DNA of 34,125 nt from a virus. Shown in pieces: positions 21,229 to 28,899 of this stretch (positions are counted from its first letter, which is position 1; each line of letters opens with the position of its first letter). Under the pieces are notes generated by a model. The model did not search any database and had not been told where the DNA came from. It saw nothing but the letters and a program-made list of their open reading frames with translations. Both the position numbers and the translations under genes were made by a program. The stretch is from the IMG/VR virus record IMGVR_UViG_3300049825_000295, positions 1-34,125 of that record. The stretch is one strand, 5' to 3'.

Positions 21229-23067
21229 ATGGGCACTGTTCTCCGCATGTTTGACGGGCTGCGCAACGCGGTCACCGGCATTGGCTCGGCCCGCGATCCT
21301 CGCACGTCAACGGGCTACGGCCCTACCTCCGCCATGACGCAATATGAGCTGGCCAATGCCTATCGCGGCTCGGGCATCATGCGCAAGATTGTCAATATCC
21401 CCGCGCTCGATATGGTGCGCGAATGGCGCGAATGGCAGGCCGATGCCGATCAGATTGAATTGATCGAAGCTGAAGAAACACGGCTTGGATTGCTCCAGAA
21501 AATCCACCGTGCCGAAGTGCTGCGGGCTTGCGGCGGTGGCGCGCTGATTATGGGCCTGCCTGGAGATCCTTCGCAGCCAGCGCCAGTTGGCGGCAGGAAG
21601 GGGCTGGCCTTCGTTAACGTGGTATCGCGCTGGCACCTGACATTCACCGAATTGAATGATGATGCGAGTTCGCCGGGCTATGGCGAGCCGGTGGTATGGC
21701 GGATGAATACCACGCGCGGGGAGGTTGTGATTGACCCTTCGCGCGTTATCCCGTTCCGGGGCGCGATGGTCCCGCCGATCACGAACGGCGTCAGCCAGAC
21801 TGAGGAATTCTGGGGCGAAAGCGTAATCGAGCAGACGCTTGATGCCGTCAAGGATAGCGACACGGCGCGCGCCAGCTTCGCCGCGTTGCTTCACAAGGCG
21901 CGCTTGCTTCGCATCGGTATCCCGAACCTGTCGGATATTGTATCGACCGGCGAAGGTGAAAAGGCGGTTATGAGCCGCCTGAGTATTCTGGCTATGGCCG
22001 AAAGCATTCACAACGCGAGTGTCTATGACGCTGGCAACGGCGGGTCCAACCCCGGCGAAACGATTACCGACGCGCAATACAATTTTACCGGGGCCAAGGA
22101 TATCCTGAACGCCTATGCTGAGTTTGTTTGTGCGGTTGCTGATATTCCGGCAACCCGGCTGCTTGGCCGCGCCCCGGACGGGATGAATAGCAGCGGCGAA
22201 AGCCAGCAGCGGGACTGGGCGAAGAAAATCAAGGCCAAGCAGGAACTGGAATTGCGCCCATGCCTTGCTCGGCTTGACGTATATCTGTTGCCATCGGCGC
22301 TCGGATCGACCCCGCCGGGCGTATGGTGGGATTTCAACGAGATTGACGATGCCGACGAAACGGCGGAAGCGACCCGCTTCAAGATTACGGTGGAAGCGCT
22401 CGCAGCCGTCCAGAATACTGCTGCCATCCCGGATATTGCTTTTGCCAAGGCGATGCAAAACACCTTGGTCGAAGGTGGGTGGATGCCGGGCCTTGATACC
22501 GCGCTCGAAGAGATACCGGAGGCCGAGCGGTTTGGCATCACGCCTGACTTGCCGGTTGATCCTGCGGTTGATCCGTTCGCCGCCGCCATAGGTGATGCTG
22601 CCCCGCGCACGCTATATGTCCAACGCAAACTACTCAATGGCGCGGAGTTTCTGGCATGGGCGAAGTCGCAGGGGTTTAATACAACGCTACCCGCGAACGA
22701 TTTGCATGTGACTGTCGCATTCTCGCGCCAGCCCGTCGATTGGATGGCAATCGAACCGTCGTGGGATGGGGACAAGGGTGATTTGATCGTGCCGCCGGGC
22801 GGAGCGCGATTGGTTGAATCCCTTGGTGACAAGGGCGCTGTAGTCCTGTTATTTAGTTCGTCATCACTCGCTTATCGGCACGAAGCCATTCGCCGTGCCG
22901 GGGCATCGTGGGATTATCCCGAATATCAACCCCATGTCAGCATCACTTATTCGGGCGAAGGCATCGACTTGTCCAAAGTTGATCCGTTCCAAGGCGCGCT
23001 GCATTTCGGGCCGGAAATATTCGAGGAATTGAATGACGATTGGGCGTCCAGCATCGCGGAAGTATAG
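21229..23067 (+). CDS. Portal protein (DUF1073) with C-terminal 2H-phosphoesterase domain
   Basis: The 612-residue product has a DUF1073-type portal body (about 1-430), with ANAYRGSGIMRKIVNIPALD near the N-terminus and ATRLLGRAPDGMNSSGE in the core. It would form the dodecameric DNA channel. After a Pro-rich linker (about 440-465) comes a second domain starting RTLYVQRKLLNGAEFLAW. It carries two H-x-[TS] motifs, LHVTVAF (H493, T495) and PHVSITY (H569, S571), 76 residues apart. That pairing is the active-site signature of 2H phosphoesterases, including the anti-CBASS enzyme Acb1, which cleaves cyclic nucleotides. Start ATG 21229 opens a typical portal N-terminus. Confidence 0.88.
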   Translation: MGTVLRMFDGLRNAVTGIGSARDPRTSTGYGPTSAMTQYELANAYRGSGIMRKIVNIPALDMVREWREWQADADQIELIEAEETRLGLLQKIHRAEVLRACGGGALIMGLPGDPSQPAPVGGRKGLAFVNVVSRWHLTFTELNDDASSPGYGEPVVWRMNTTRGEVVIDPSRVIPFRGAMVPPITNGVSQTEEFWGESVIEQTLDAVKDSDTARASFAALLHKARLLRIGIPNLSDIVSTGEGEKAVMSRLSILAMAESIHNASVYDAGNGGSNPGETITDAQYNFTGAKDILNAYAEFVCAVADIPATRLLGRAPDGMNSSGESQQRDWAKKIKAKQELELRPCLARLDVYLLPSALGSTPPGVWWDFNEIDDADETAEATRFKITVEALAAVQNTAAIPDIAFAKAMQNTLVEGGWMPGLDTALEEIPEAERFGITPDLPVDPAVDPFAAAIGDAAPRTLYVQRKLLNGAEFLAWAKSQGFNTTLPANDLHVTVAFSRQPVDWMAIEPSWDGDKGDLIVPPGGARLVESLGDKGAVVLLFSSSSLAYRHEAIRRAGASWDYPEYQPHVSITYSGEGIDLSKVDPFQGALHFGPEIFEELNDDWASSIAEV

Positions 23068-23069
23068 CC

Positions 23070-23879
23070 ATGCGCTATGATCTCGCCATGCTGGCCAAGC
23101 GCGCGCGCAAGTCCCGCCGCAAGTCGATCACGTTTCGCCCGATTATTGCCCCGGCAACGCTCGCCAGCAATCTATACGCGAGCGCCTATGCCCCGATCAT
23201 CGCAGCATGGGGTGATGCAACACCTGCGATCATGGCGGCATACGAGCGGGCCTTGGCCGCATTGACCACAGATAGCCCCGAAGACTTGGGATCTTCGATT
23301 GGCCAGGCCGAGCGCCAATCGGAAGGCGTGCTGGTGCGCATTCGTTTGGGTTTGGGGGCGTGGGCCGCTGCGGTGGAGCGATGGCATCGCGGCAAGTGGC
23401 GCGCGGCAACCTTGACCGCCACCGGCGTGGATATTGGCACGTTGATCGGCGCGGGGGATATGCGCGGGACAATCGGCGCGGCCATCGAGCGCAACGTCGG
23501 CCTGGTCAAGTCGGTATCGGATCAATTGCGCCAGCGGATTAGCCAATCTGTCTTTGACGGCCTGCGCAAACGCACGCCCGCGCGTGAGGTGGCCAAGCAG
23601 ATTGCGGAAGCCGGGGCTATGTCGAAGCGCCGCGCGCTCAATATCGCCAGCGATCAATTGACCAAGGTATCCAGTGAATTGGCATCGGAGCGGCGGCGCG
23701 AGGCGGGGATTGACACTTGGGAATGGGTATCGAGCCACAAGGTCAACTATCGCCCGGAACATCAAGCGCGTGATGGCAAGCGATATTCCGATGAAGAGCC
23801 GCCCGCCGATTTGCCGGGGGAACTGATCAATTGTGGTTGCGTTGAACGGGCTGTTCTGAGTTTGGATAGCGAATTTTAA
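23070..23879 (+). CDS. MuF-like minor head protein
   Basis: A 269-residue minor capsid protein of the Mu F / SPP1 gp7 family, placed next to the portal as usual. The C-terminal third has the family hallmark: IASDQLTKVSSELASERRRE, then IDTWEWVSSHKVNYRPEHQA and DGKRYS, ending in NCGC. Those proteins sit inside the head near the portal and are thought to help assembly or DNA ejection. ATG 23070 lies two bases after the portal stop. The first 110 residues are basic and helical. Confidence 0.85.
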   Translation: MRYDLAMLAKRARKSRRKSITFRPIIAPATLASNLYASAYAPIIAAWGDATPAIMAAYERALAALTTDSPEDLGSSIGQAERQSEGVLVRIRLGLGAWAAAVERWHRGKWRAATLTATGVDIGTLIGAGDMRGTIGAAIERNVGLVKSVSDQLRQRISQSVFDGLRKRTPAREVAKQIAEAGAMSKRRALNIASDQLTKVSSELASERRREAGIDTWEWVSSHKVNYRPEHQARDGKRYSDEEPPADLPGELINCGCVERAVLSLDSEF

Positions 23880-23925
23880 CAAGCGGCGGTAACGCTTCCC
23901 CGCCACTCGCAATATCTCCCCGCCA

Positions 23926-25026
23926 ATGCAAATCGCCGACGCCCTCATTCTGGACGCCCCCCGCCGCACAAGCGATGGCTATCTTGCTGTTCGCGCCAAA
24001 GCTGCTCGCACGGGTGTCTACGATTATCTCGCCAGCGAAGTAGGCGCGCCGGATACGTTCAAGGCAACTGATACCGTCAAGATTTACCGCAGCGAGGCTG
24101 AGGTATTTGCCGCAGACAGCGTGCGGAGCTTCATCAACCGTCCAATCACGAACGATCATCCCCGCGATAACGTGACCGCCGCCAACTGGCGCGATCATGC
24201 GCGCGGCAATGTTGCTGGCGCACTCCGTGACGGCGAATATCTCGCCTTTGACCTGGTGCTTATGGACGCGGCGGCAATCACCGATGTCGAGAGCGGCAAG
24301 CGCGAACTGTCGAATGGTTATAGCTGCCAGCTTGACTGGACGGCAGGCACCGCGCCGGACGGCACGGCTTTTGACGCAAGCCAGACCGCTATTCGCGGCA
24401 ATCATGTTGCGCTGGTCGATAAAGGCCGCGCTGGTCCCGAATGCGCGATCAAAGACAAGTTTGCGATTTGCGATGCCAATCCCGACGCCCTGAAATTCAC
24501 AACCAAGGAGGACCGCGTGTCCAAGACTATCACTGTAGACGGGCTGCCCGTCAATCTGGGGGACGCCGCTGCTGTTGAGGCGCTCCTGGTCAAAAAGGAT
24601 GCGGCGATTGCCGATGCTGGCAAGGCCCTGACCGATACCAAGGCCGAACTGGCCACGGAACAAGGCAAGGTTACCGCGCTGCAAAGCCAGCTCGATGAGG
24701 CCAAAGCCGCATCATCGCCCGAATCAATCGACAATCGCGTCGCGGATCGCAGTGCCTTGGTGGCGCTGGCCAAGTCTGCCCATGCCGCTGTTGTGACTGA
24801 TGGCAAGAGCGATGATGAAATTCGCGCCGCCGTGGTTATCGCCAAGCTTGGCGACAAAGCCCCGACGGACGTGGCCCAGATCGCGGGCGCGTTCATCGTG
24901 CTGACGGCGGATGCAAAGCCCGCCGTGACTAATATCGCACCGGCCCGCGTGCTTGGTGACGCCGAAAAAGAAGCTTCCGCCCTCGCAATCGCGAATGATC
25001 ACAACGCTTGGCGCAAGCAGGCTTAA
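23926..25026 (+). CDS. Prohead protease-scaffold fusion (DUF2213)
   Basis: A 366-residue head-maturation protein. The N-terminal 180 residues are DUF2213-like, with NDHPRDNV (H78), GKRELSNGYSC (S129 or S133) and IRGNHVALVDKGRAG (H160). A Ser-His-His set of this kind is the active site of herpes-assemblin-like prohead proteases, though the exact residues are inferred. The C-terminal half is a coiled coil (about 216-262) and a scaffold-like Ala-rich tail. A second start at GTG 24517 may yield the scaffold alone. The start ATG 23926 has only a weak ribosome site. Confidence 0.8.
   Translation: MQIADALILDAPRRTSDGYLAVRAKAARTGVYDYLASEVGAPDTFKATDTVKIYRSEAEVFAADSVRSFINRPITNDHPRDNVTAANWRDHARGNVAGALRDGEYLAFDLVLMDAAAITDVESGKRELSNGYSCQLDWTAGTAPDGTAFDASQTAIRGNHVALVDKGRAGPECAIKDKFAICDANPDALKFTTKEDRVSKTITVDGLPVNLGDAAAVEALLVKKDAAIADAGKALTDTKAELATEQGKVTALQSQLDEAKAASSPESIDNRVADRSALVALAKSAHAAVVTDGKSDDEIRAAVVIAKLGDKAPTDVAQIAGAFIVLTADAKPAVTNIAPARVLGDAEKEASALAIANDHNAWRKQA
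24517..25026 (+). CDS. Nested in-frame scaffold protein (internal start)
   Basis: A perfect AGGAGG (24507-24512) is followed four bases later by GTG 24517, in frame with the protease gene at codon 198, exactly at the protease/coiled-coil junction. Translation here would give a 169-residue scaffold without the protease. This is the same logic as lambda C/Nu3 and herpes UL26/UL26.5. The product opens with SKTITVDGLPVNLG, then a coiled coil. The alternative is that the AGGAGG is chance. Confidence 0.6.
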   Translation: MSKTITVDGLPVNLGDAAAVEALLVKKDAAIADAGKALTDTKAELATEQGKVTALQSQLDEAKAASSPESIDNRVADRSALVALAKSAHAAVVTDGKSDDEIRAAVVIAKLGDKAPTDVAQIAGAFIVLTADAKPAVTNIAPARVLGDAEKEASALAIANDHNAWRKQA

Positions 25027-25041
25027 TAAGGATTATTGGAT

Positions 25042-25494
25042 ATGCCTTACCAGACCACTTACACGCAGTTCCAGGCGGCTGGCATTCCCGGCACGCAGGC
25101 AGATATGTCTGAATGGGATGCTTCGACCAAAACCGCCACCGCGACTATCGCGTTCGGGGCTGTAGTTCAGCGCAATGGCGATGACGGATGCACCCCGTTC
25201 ACGACGGGCGAGTATATCGGCATGGCCAAAACCATGCACAAGGTCAGCGGCTCGGTAGCGGATAGCTACGAGCAGTATGACAATGTGGCCGTCGTCAATG
25301 AAGGCGTCTGGTTTGGCACTGCCAATACCGCGATCACTGTTGGCGCTGCTGTGAATTGGGATAGCGCCACACTGCGCTGGACTACCGCAGCGGTTGCAGG
25401 CGCAATCTATGCCGTTCCCGGTGCGGAAGCCGAAAGCGCCGCGTCCGGTGCTGGCGTGGTTTTCAAAGTGCGGCTGCGCCGCGTTCCTTCTTAA
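25042..25494 (+). CDS. Capsid decoration/cement-like protein
   Basis: A 150-residue beta-rich protein between the protease and major capsid genes, the usual place of a cement protein. It has ATATIAFGAVVQRNGDDG, then GEYIGMAKTMHKVSG and AVNWDSATLRWTTA, resembling DUF2190-like structural cement proteins with a beta-barrel/tulip fold. ATG 25042 has AAGGA about ten bases upstream. It would stabilise the expanded head after protease action. Confidence 0.7.
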   Translation: MPYQTTYTQFQAAGIPGTQADMSEWDASTKTATATIAFGAVVQRNGDDGCTPFTTGEYIGMAKTMHKVSGSVADSYEQYDNVAVVNEGVWFGTANTAITVGAAVNWDSATLRWTTAAVAGAIYAVPGAEAESAASGAGVVFKVRLRRVPS

Positions 25495-25506
25495 GGGGTT
25501 TGATTG

Positions 25507-26469
25507 ATGAATATTCTCAATGACGCGCAGCAGACTGCCTACAACTTTGTTGTCGGACAGGCGTATACGATCAACGCGACTGTCTATGAAACCAAGTTCC
25601 CTGATCTCGATTTCGGGCGCTTGGTCTATGTTGACAGCTCGGCTCCCGAATGGACGCCCGGTATTATCACGTTCATGTCGAGCCAGGTTGGCGCGGCGCG
25701 CTGGTATTCATCCGGCGCCAAGGATGTGGCGAAGGCTGGTGTCACGATGGACAAAGGCCAGGTCAATATCCACATGGCGGCGGTCGGATACGGCTATGAC
25801 CTGGAAGAGATTGGCCAGGCGCAATTGCTCGGCATGAGCCTTGAAACTGGCAAGTCCATGGCCGCTCGACGCGCCTATACCGAGTTCATGTGGAATGTCA
25901 CCCTGACGGGCGATACTACCAAGGCGCTCAAGGGTCTTGCCAATCAATCAGTGGTTACTGCCGGGCTTGCGCCTGCGGATGGCACGGGATCGGTTACGAC
26001 TTGGTTCGATACCAATGGCAACGCTACCAAAACGCCGACACAGATCGTGCGCGACTTCAACAATGTGCTGACCGGCATTTTCACCGGAACGCTTACGGTT
26101 GAAATCGTCGATACTGTTTTGCTGCCTTATTCAACGCTCGGATATTTGGCCGCGACGCCGATGTCTTCCACGAACGACACTACTATTCTGGAATTCATTC
26201 AGAAAAACAACATCCTGACCTCGACGCGCGGCATCCCGATCACGATCCGTGGCGAGCTTGGCCTGGATACATTGGGCGCTGGTAGCACCAAGCGAATGGT
26301 GGCCTATTCCAATCGCCAAGATGTTGTGAAGCTTCACCTGCCGATGCCTCACCGCTTCCTGCCGGTCTACGTTGACGGACCGACTAGCTTTGAGGTTCCG
26401 GGCATCTTCCGCACTGGCGGTGTCGAGGTTCTGCGCACCGGCGCGTTTCGTTATCTGGATGGGATTTAA
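25507..26469 (+). CDS. Major capsid protein (DUF2184, HK97 fold)
   Basis: The 320-residue head shell subunit. The N-terminal arm (NDAQQTAYNFVVGQAYTINA) is followed by PDLDFGRLVYVDSSAPEWTPG, then AVGYGYDLEEIGQAQLLG, and a C-terminal PMPHRFLPVYVDGPTSFEVP. These match the DUF2184 major capsid family. ATG 25507 has AAGGGG nine bases upstream. No delta domain is present; the scaffold is supplied by the neighbouring gene. A strong terminator follows one small gene later. Confidence 0.9.
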   Translation: MNILNDAQQTAYNFVVGQAYTINATVYETKFPDLDFGRLVYVDSSAPEWTPGIITFMSSQVGAARWYSSGAKDVAKAGVTMDKGQVNIHMAAVGYGYDLEEIGQAQLLGMSLETGKSMAARRAYTEFMWNVTLTGDTTKALKGLANQSVVTAGLAPADGTGSVTTWFDTNGNATKTPTQIVRDFNNVLTGIFTGTLTVEIVDTVLLPYSTLGYLAATPMSSTNDTTILEFIQKNNILTSTRGIPITIRGELGLDTLGAGSTKRMVAYSNRQDVVKLHLPMPHRFLPVYVDGPTSFEVPGIFRTGGVEVLRTGAFRYLDGI

Positions 26470-26471
26470 CC

Positions 26472-26666
26472 ATGGCGACGCAATCATTCAAGAATATCAC
26501 GGACGGGCCGAAGGTTCTCAATTCCACCCCCATCGTGATTTTGCAGGCGGGTCAGGAAACCGACGGCCCGGTGGAAATCACTGACGCGGAGTCGGATTCG
26601 GCTATCCTGTCTGAGTGGTTCGAGATTGTGAAGACTTCCAAACCCGGCAAGTCATCGGCGGAATAA
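26472..26666 (+). CDS. Small virion-associated protein, 64 aa
   Basis: It starts two bases after the capsid stop at ATG 26472. The product has two beta-like halves (VLNSTPIVILQAGQETD, then PVEITDAESDSAILSEWFEI) and no recognised motif. Its place directly behind the capsid gene suggests a small head or neck component. It is the last gene before the terminator. Confidence 0.6.
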   Translation: MATQSFKNITDGPKVLNSTPIVILQAGQETDGPVEITDAESDSAILSEWFEIVKTSKPGKSSAE

Positions 26667-26687
26667 ATTGCCAATCGTCGCGCTAAG

Positions 26688-26726
26688 GGGCCGCTCTGCT
26701 GATCGGGCGGAGCGGTCCAATTTTTT
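26688..26726 (+). terminator. Rho-independent terminator after the capsid gene
   Basis: CCGCTCTGC (26691-26699) pairs with GCGGAGCGG (26707-26715) around a 7-base loop: nine pairs with one T-G. Outer GG/CC pairs extend the stem, and AATTTTTT follows. It lies 22 bases after a stop codon and would reduce transcription into the downstream virion genes relative to the capsid gene. Confidence 0.8.
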
Positions 26727-26738
26727 AGAGGTGCCCTA

Positions 26739-26930
26739 ATGGGGATGGTTCATACTACCAAAGGTTTGATTGATCGCGCTGACTTGATCGCCACCGATGT
26801 AGTGAGTGAGGAAGACAACGCGCGGGTGATAGCTACCGAATGGCACTTTGACGGCGAACTTGTCCGGCGGGACGTGGCGGTATCTATTTTGCAGGGCCAA
26901 GCGCTCTTTGGTGAACAGGCGGAGATTTAA
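26739..26930 (+). CDS. Hypothetical 63-aa protein
   Basis: ATG 26739 follows GAGGTG by five bases, just past the terminator. The product is acidic (VVSEEDNARVIATEWHFDGE) with alternating hydrophobic residues, suggesting a small beta-sandwich or an accessory virion protein. No family was recognised. Being the first gene after the terminator, it may be expressed from read-through. Confidence 0.55.
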   Translation: MGMVHTTKGLIDRADLIATDVVSEEDNARVIATEWHFDGELVRRDVAVSILQGQALFGEQAEI

Positions 26931-26933
26931 GAC

Positions 26934-27407
26934 ATGGCCAATACTCAGGCAATTTGCGACACGTTCCGGGTTGACCTCTTGAACGGCACGCATGCATTCG
27001 GAGCGCAAGGCGCAAACGGCGTCCGCACGGTCACGACCAAGGACGTATTCAAGGCGGCGCTCTATTTTGCCAGCGCCACGGTCAATCGCTCCACCACGGT
27101 CTATTCAACTACCGGCGAAGCAACCGGGACGGGATACACGGCGGGCGGAGTGACGGTCACCAATGCTACGGCCCCGGCGAATACTGGCGGCACTGGCATT
27201 GTCGCGTTCTGGACGCCTTCCGGCTCGTTTTCATGGACGACTGCCACGATTGTCGCGTTTGACGCGGTGCTGCTTTATAATGACAGCAACACCGCTAAGG
27301 CGGCTGTGGCGGTGTTTACGTTCGGATCGCAGACCGTGACGGCGGGCAACTTCACTTTGACCATGCCGACGAATGACCTCAGTACGGGCCTCATTCGATT
27401 GTCCTAA
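26934..27407 (+). CDS. Beta-rich virion protein, 157 aa
   Basis: ATG 26934 follows GGAG in the end of the preceding gene. The sequence is Thr/Ala/Gly-rich with many beta strands (TTVYSTTGEATGTGYTAGG, then SFSWTTATIVAFDAVLLYN), like phage fibre or head-decoration proteins. The closing segment ends AGNFTLTMPTNDLSTGLIRL. Its stop overlaps that of the antisense HNH gene. Probably a structural protein; the exact role is not seen. Confidence 0.65.
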   Translation: MANTQAICDTFRVDLLNGTHAFGAQGANGVRTVTTKDVFKAALYFASATVNRSTTVYSTTGEATGTGYTAGGVTVTNATAPANTGGTGIVAFWTPSGSFSWTTATIVAFDAVLLYNDSNTAKAAVAVFTFGSQTVTAGNFTLTMPTNDLSTGLIRLS

Positions 27408-27964
27408 TTGCGGCCATGATTGGAATGAAATCCGTGAGTAACCTCAGCCGCCTTCCTAGCAGCAACCGCAGCATCGAAGCTGCGGAAGTAGCCCAAGTGA
27501 GTGCGCCGACCGTCTGCGTAGATATTGCTGACCCAGCGCTGTCTGGCGGGATGCCAGTTAACGCCCATCACGCCGGTCGTGTTGGTAGTCCGCATCTTCT
27601 GGTTTCGGCTATTGTCGGAGGCGGAAACGCTACGCAGGTTGATGATGCGGTTGTCAGCCCGTTCGCCGTTAATATGGTCAATCTGATCGGCAGGCTCGAT
27701 GCCGTGGTGAATGGCCCAAGCCAGGCGGTGCGCAGAATACAGTCGGCGACCAATTTTGACCATCAAATATCCGGTTTTGGCAAGATAGCCGGTCACCTTC
27801 CCGCTGAACCTAGAGTTCCAACTCTGGCAATGCAGGACGGCCAATCCGCCGCTGTCGGTGAACATGTCCGGCGTTCGTTCCAGCCACCTCAAAACGCCCG
27901 TGTCCGGGTCGTAATCAATCAGTTGACGCAGGAGATCGATATGGGGCAGGTTTTTCGGAGCCAT
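27404..27964 (-). CDS. HNH-AP2 homing endonuclease, 186 aa
   Basis: A mobile endonuclease inserted antisense in the virion operon. The HNH core reads YSAHRLAWAIHHGIEPADQI, then DHINGERADNRIINLR. The C-terminal domain is AP2-like (TGVMGVNWHPARQRWVSNI, then HLGYFRSFDAAVAARKAAE), a known partner in phage homing nucleases. ATG 27964 has AGGA nine bases upstream; 27982 is an alternative. It is between two virion genes and its stop overlaps the upstream gene's stop, so the insertion disrupts neither. Confidence 0.92.
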   Translation of the reverse strand: MAPKNLPHIDLLRQLIDYDPDTGVLRWLERTPDMFTDSGGLAVLHCQSWNSRFSGKVTGYLAKTGYLMVKIGRRLYSAHRLAWAIHHGIEPADQIDHINGERADNRIINLRSVSASDNSRNQKMRTTNTTGVMGVNWHPARQRWVSNIYADGRRTHLGYFRSFDAAVAARKAAEVTHGFHSNHGRN

Positions 27965-27990
27965 GGTGCGGTTTCCTCGCATGGTGGTCA

Positions 27991-28024
27991 GGGCCGGGCG
28001 CTGTTGAAGCAGCGTTTCCGGCCC
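27991..28024. other. Strong hairpin between the HNH-AP2 gene and the next virion gene
   Basis: GGGCCGG (27991-27997) pairs with CCGGCCC (28018-28024), with an inner CGCTG/CAGCG stem (27999-28003 with 28010-28014) and a 6-base loop TTGAAG. There is no T-tract. It may be a terminator, an RNA processing site or a 5' element for the minus-strand HNH gene. Confidence 0.5.
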
Positions 28025-28083
28025 GCATTGTTATCATGTATTGCCGACAAACGCAATACCACCGGCCTGTTCTGGCTGAACTA

Positions 28084-28896
28084 ATGGCAATCACCAATCT
28101 TGACGGCGCAATCGCCGGGATGCAGCCAGCGCGGATTATCGCCAAGGCCGCAACCGCAACGCTCGTGGCGGGCCGCCCGGCGTCGCTATGGTCGCTGGCA
28201 GGTTCGCCGGGCGCGGGGGCGTTTGACACAACCCTGAACGGGGTCGCGCTATCAAGCACGTCGGCGCAGGTTGCTGGGCAAATCCCGCTGTTTGATCCTG
28301 GTAGCGGCAATCAATATCTGGCGCGGTTGTCTGCGGGCGCTACGCAGTCGGGTGTGCTGATGCTGCTTGACCGGATGTGGCACAACGGCGGGTATACGAT
28401 CACGTCAACGGCTGCGCAGAATAGCACCACCCCGGCATGGCCTTCGCGGAGTGCGGACGGCACATCTAACGGCGATGCTGTGTTGCTGGCGTTGGAGATT
28501 TCTGCGGCGGCGGGCGCGGGCACCCCGACGATCACAATCAGCTACACCAATCAGGCTGGCACGTCGGGCAGGACCGCAACAAACATTCTCGCCACAGTGG
28601 CATCGCCTGCTATCGGGTCAACGTATTTCATTGGCCTTCAAGCGGGTGATACCGGGGTGCGCTCGGTCCAGTCGCTTACCTTGTCCGCTACTTGGACCAG
28701 CGGCACAATGAACCTTGTAGCCTATCGCTTGATGGCCGCGCTTGAGATCCCGCTTGCGGGTGTTCCGAATGCGATTGACGCCCTTACTTCGGGCCTGCCG
28801 CGCATGTATAATGGCACCGTCCCATGGCTGGTTTTTGTGCCGAACACGACTACCGCAACGCTTGTAACCGGGTCATTCGCGGCAACACAGGGATAG
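28084..28896 (+). CDS. Virion structural protein, 270 aa
   Basis: Start ATG 28084 is preferred over the longer frame from 28036, which runs from the hairpin region. The sequence is Ala/Thr/Gly/Ser-rich and beta-dominated (ATATLVAGRPASLWSLAG, then GTPTITISYTNQAGTSGRTA). It has a Trp-containing core (LLDRMWHNGGYTITST). Proteins of this kind are head or tail structural components. A specific name is not supported. Confidence 0.65.
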   Translation: MAITNLDGAIAGMQPARIIAKAATATLVAGRPASLWSLAGSPGAGAFDTTLNGVALSSTSAQVAGQIPLFDPGSGNQYLARLSAGATQSGVLMLLDRMWHNGGYTITSTAAQNSTTPAWPSRSADGTSNGDAVLLALEISAAAGAGTPTITISYTNQAGTSGRTATNILATVASPAIGSTYFIGLQAGDTGVRSVQSLTLSATWTSGTMNLVAYRLMAALEIPLAGVPNAIDALTSGLPRMYNGTVPWLVFVPNTTTATLVTGSFAATQG

Positions 28897-28899
28897 ACC

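Noticed and set aside
21307-22458. 383-residue minus-strand open frame
   Set aside because: It is antisense to the portal gene, with an Arg/His-rich composition and no domain; a shadow of GC-rich codons.
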